64,000 nucleotides of DNA, taken from the NCBI GenBank assembly GCA_900556715.1, contig USPM01000001.1:1-64000 (forward strand), given 5' to 3'. The notes under the pieces were generated by a model that searched no databases, had not been told where the DNA came from, and saw only the letters and a list, made by a program, of their open reading frames with translations. The position numbers and the translations under genes were made by a program. This DNA comes from an uncultured Megamonas sp. Its GTDB lineage: Bacteria; Bacillota_C; Negativicutes; Selenomonadales; Selenomonadaceae. How positions within the stretch are numbered: the first letter of the stretch is position 1; every line of letters starts with the position of its first letter. Below, one piece after another: positions 61,818 to 64,000 of the stretch.

Positions 61818-63035
61818 ATGAATAAAGATAATCATATTAATGAAAGTATTATTAATGATGAAGTAAGAGCTGAATTAAAAAAAGAACGTATTGACCATAT
61901 GGCATATTTACCAGATATGGAAGTTATACCTAGCGATATTTTAGATAAGGTTATAGCTGATATGGATAGTTATGATTATGATAAATATACTGCTCAAGAT
62001 GTACAAACTGCACTTAGTCATGACCATATTACACCAGAAGATTTTAGAGCCTTATTATCTCCAGCAGCACTTCCTTTTCTTGAACAGATAGCACAAAAAG
62101 CTCAAAAAACTACTAAGAGATTTTTTGGTAACTCTATCTATATGTTCACACCAATATATATTGCCAATTACTGCGAGAATTATTGTATCTATTGTGGTTT
62201 TAATTGCCATAACAAAATCAAACGTGCTAAATTGAATTATGATGAAATTGATAAAGAAATGCAGGAAATTGCTAAATCTGGATTGCAGGAAATCTTGATT
62301 TTAACAGGTGAAAGTCGCAAACAATCCAGTATAGAATATATAGGTGAGGCTTGTAAAATAGCTAAAAAATATTTCCGTGTTATTGGACTTGAAATCTATC
62401 CATTGAATACAGATGAATATGCTTACCTACAAAAATGCGGTGCGGATTATGTAACTGTATTCCAAGAAACATATAATAGCGATAAATATGAAACTCTCCA
62501 TTTGGCTGGACATAAACGTATTTTCCCTTATCGTTTCTATGCTCAAGAAAGAGCAATTCGTGGCGGTATGAGAGGCGTTGGCTTTGCTGCACTTTTAGGT
62601 TTAGATGATTTTAGAAAAGACGCATTAGCTACAGGTATGCATGCATATTATTTACAACAAAAATATCCACATGCAGAAATAGCATTTTCTTGCCCTCGTC
62701 TTCGTCCAATCATTAATAATGATAAAATCAATCCTAAAGATGTACATGAAGCCCAGCTTTTACAAGTTGTATGTGCTTATCGTTTATTTATGCCATCTGC
62801 TAGTATTACTATATCTACTAGAGAATGTGCTAGAGTTCGTGATAATCTCGTAAATATCGCTACTACAAAAATTTCTGCTGGTGTAAGTACCGCCATCGGT
62901 GAACATAGTCAAGAAAGCGAAGATAAAGGCGATGCTCAATTTGAAATTGCCGACACTCGTTCTGTAGACGAAGTATATCATGATTTAATTCATAACGGCT
63001 TACAGCCTGTTATGGCAGATTATTTATACGTATAA
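61818..63035 (+). CDS. thiH: 2-iminoacetate synthase ThiH
   Basis: 405 residues, radical SAM. Cluster motif CENYCIYCGF; ILTGESRKQSSIEYI, YVTVFQETYNSDKYETLH, RGVGFAALLGLDDFRKDA and SCPRLRP are typical. It splits tyrosine to give dehydroglycine, the oxygen-independent alternative to ThiO, which fits an anaerobe. A long N-terminal part of about 90 residues precedes the cluster, as usual. Last gene of the operon. Confidence 0.95.
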   Translation: MNKDNHINESIINDEVRAELKKERIDHMAYLPDMEVIPSDILDKVIADMDSYDYDKYTAQDVQTALSHDHITPEDFRALLSPAALPFLEQIAQKAQKTTKRFFGNSIYMFTPIYIANYCENYCIYCGFNCHNKIKRAKLNYDEIDKEMQEIAKSGLQEILILTGESRKQSSIEYIGEACKIAKKYFRVIGLEIYPLNTDEYAYLQKCGADYVTVFQETYNSDKYETLHLAGHKRIFPYRFYAQERAIRGGMRGVGFAALLGLDDFRKDALATGMHAYYLQQKYPHAEIAFSCPRLRPIINNDKINPKDVHEAQLLQVVCAYRLFMPSASITISTRECARVRDNLVNIATTKISAGVSTAIGEHSQESEDKGDAQFEIADTRSVDEVYHDLIHNGLQPVMADYLYV

Positions 63036-63070
63036 TTTACTTCTTATATATTATTCTTTTTATTGATATA

Positions 63071-63090
63071 TTGTACTAAATATTGTACAA
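63071..63090. promoter_or_regulatory. YefM-YoeB operator
   Basis: Two TGTACA-type half operators: TGTACT (63072-63077) and TGTACA (63084-63089), centre to centre 12 bp, the geometry described for the E. coli yefM-yoeB operator. It lies 25 bp before the yefM start. Confidence 0.75.
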
Positions 63091-63114
63091 TAATCATAGA
63101 AAGAGGTGTTAAAT

Positions 63115-63372
63115 ATGTTAGCTGTAAACTATTCTACAATTAGAAATAAACTTAAAAATTATTGTGATGAAGCAACAGATAATAATCAAACTATTATTGT
63201 TACTCGTAAAGCTGAAAAAAATGTGGTAATTCTAAGTCTTGAAAAATATAATCGCCTCATGAAAATAGTTCAAAATGCTGAATATTTATCTATGTTAGAT
63301 AGAGGAATAAAACAACTAGAAGCTGGAAAAGGTCAAAAACACGACTTAATAGAGGCTGATATTGATGAATAA
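63115..63372 (+). CDS. yefM: Antitoxin of the Phd/YefM family
   Basis: 85 residues from ATG 63115 behind AGAGGTG. N-terminal DNA-binding half VNYSTIRNKLKNYCDEATDNNQTIIVTRKAEKNVVILSLEKYNRLM is typical of YefM; the C-terminal tail neutralises the toxin. It overlaps yoeB by 8 bp and is preceded by a matching operator, so autoregulation is expected. Confidence 0.93.
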   Translation: MLAVNYSTIRNKLKNYCDEATDNNQTIIVTRKAEKNVVILSLEKYNRLMKIVQNAEYLSMLDRGIKQLEAGKGQKHDLIEADIDE

Positions 63373-63625
63373 ACTTTGGTCTGATAGGGCTTGGGATGAT
63401 TATTTGTATTGGCAATTTCAAGATAAAAAAATTTTAAAGAAAATAAATGAGCTCGTAAAAGATATAGAACGAAATGGATTATCTGAAGGAATAGGAAAGC
63501 CAGAGCCTTTAAAATATAAAAATGTTTGGAGTAGACGTATCGATAAGGAAAATCGTTTGGTCTATAATATTGTTAATGGGGAACTCTGGATTATAGCTTG
63601 TAGAGGTCATTATATTTCTTTATAA
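63365..63625 (+). CDS. yoeB: Toxin YoeB, mRNA interferase
   Basis: 86 residues from ATG 63365. YoeB marks: WSDRAWDDYLYWQFQDKKILKKINELVKDIERNG, GKPEPLKY, WSRRIDKENRLVY and CRGHY. E47, R64, H82 and the final tyrosine correspond to the catalytic residues of E. coli YoeB. It cleaves mRNA in the ribosomal A site when freed from YefM. All active-site residues are kept, so the toxin looks functional. Confidence 0.94.
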   Translation: MNKLWSDRAWDDYLYWQFQDKKILKKINELVKDIERNGLSEGIGKPEPLKYKNVWSRRIDKENRLVYNIVNGELWIIACRGHYISL

Positions 63626-63643
63626 ATTATGCTGTAATATGTT

Positions 63644-63677
63644 AAAAAGTCTAACCTTTTGGTTAGACTTTTTCTTT
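63644..63677. terminator. Bidirectional intrinsic terminator after yoeB
   Basis: Perfect 13-bp stem AAAAAGTCTAACC (63644-63656) and GGTTAGACTTTTT (63661-63673) with a TTTT loop. Confidence 0.92.
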
Positions 63678-63696
63678 TTAAAATATAATATATAGA

Positions 63697-64000
63697 TTAT
63701 TTGTTAATAAAAGCCAACAAATCTTTTGTAGTCCAAAGATTTATATTAAATCCATTTTTATTTAGAGCTCTTGCTATTTCTAATTCATTTTCAAGTGATA
63801 TTAACTTTGCATGTTCTTTATCATAAGTACGTCTAAGATAAATAACCTCATCATGAGTTTGTATATATTTTTTATTTAGTTCTTCATATTTATTTTTCCA
63901 TGTATTAGAATTATCCTCATTTAAAGATTTAATAGAATAGTCTATATTATTTTTCGTAGAATATTTTAGTGAAGTAATTACTTCATTTAATTTAATTATT
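63697..64000 (-). CDS. Unknown coiled-coil protein, N-terminus outside the window
   Basis: The reverse strand is open from the window edge to a TAA at 63697-63699, giving 100 C-terminal residues rich in Lys, Asn, Glu and Leu. Heptad-like spacing (KNKYEELNKKYIQTHDEV, then DKEHAKLISLENELEIARAL) suggests a coiled coil, ending in NLWTTKDLLAFINK. I do not recognise a family. High AT and Asn/Lys content resemble accessory genes. It converges on the toxin-antitoxin pair. Confidence 0.6.
   Translation of the reverse strand, partial: IIKLNEVITSLKYSTKNNIDYSIKSLNEDNSNTWKNKYEELNKKYIQTHDEVIYLRRTYDKEHAKLISLENELEIARALNKNGFNINLWTTKDLLAFINK

Overview
The window is AT-rich, compact bacterial chromosome, with GC around 30% by eye. 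Predicted products and gene order are Firmicutes-like: secG-est-rnr-smpB, mltG-trmR-trhP, rsmB-rlmN, aroQ-pepQ-efp and recA-recX. These occur alongside features common in anaerobic Negativicutes: futalosine-pathway menaquinone genes, FabV enoyl reductase, an FhaA-like DUF3662/FHA protein and cobalamin- and TPP-controlled operons. My best inference is a gut Negativicute of the Megamonas type. This is inference; no rRNA or tRNA gene is present to confirm it.

Layout. 1-12 kb: a partial Na+/alanine symporter, dnaE, convergent recX-recA, a DUF5713-like gene, a two-domain U32 protein, a class III aminotransferase, and a pgl-zwf pair for the oxidative pentose phosphate pathway. 12-21 kb: housekeeping genes (acylphosphatase, aroQ-pepQ-efp, eno, and rsmB-rlmN-fhaA). 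21-25 kb: a menaquinone (futalosine) operon with two tandem MqnE-type radical SAM proteins, MqnC and an MTAP-family phosphorylase. 25-28 kb: an AEC transporter, then an isolated, very AT-rich AbiH phage-defence gene with an extra N-terminal domain. 28-35 kb: an accessory redox cluster (exported CMD protein, Tat-lipoprotein flavodoxin-type reductase, cyclophilin-like lipoprotein, DUF4405 membrane protein, flavodoxin, two aldo/keto reductases) with MerR and LysR regulators. A promoter with the 19-bp spacer typical of MerR control precedes the aldo/keto reductases.

36-43 kb: secG-est-rnr-smpB-mltG-trmR-trhP, covering secretion, RNA quality control, the glycan terminase and tRNA U34 modification. 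43-48 kb: an HxlR/flavin oxidase divergon, an AraC regulator with thiamine pyrophosphokinase, an orphan protein resembling the N-terminal part of DapF, a DUF805 pair, and fabV. 48-51 kb: nudF-M50 protease-scpA. 51-58 kb: a cobalamin riboswitch followed by two consecutive terminators, then an Opp/Nik-type ABC transporter and a MATE exporter. 58-63 kb: a HAD phosphatase, a DMT transporter, then a TPP riboswitch and a second structured leader element in front of thiSFGH. 63-64 kb: a YefM-YoeB toxin-antitoxin pair with an operator matching the E. coli geometry, and a partial coiled-coil gene.

Most gene borders carry clear intrinsic terminators, many usable from both strands. The most rewarding items are the second RNA element before thiS, the tandem MqnE paralogs, the redox cluster with its MerR-type promoter, the palindrome inside the promoter of the cobalamin-controlled transporter, the AbiH extension and the orphan DapF-like protein.
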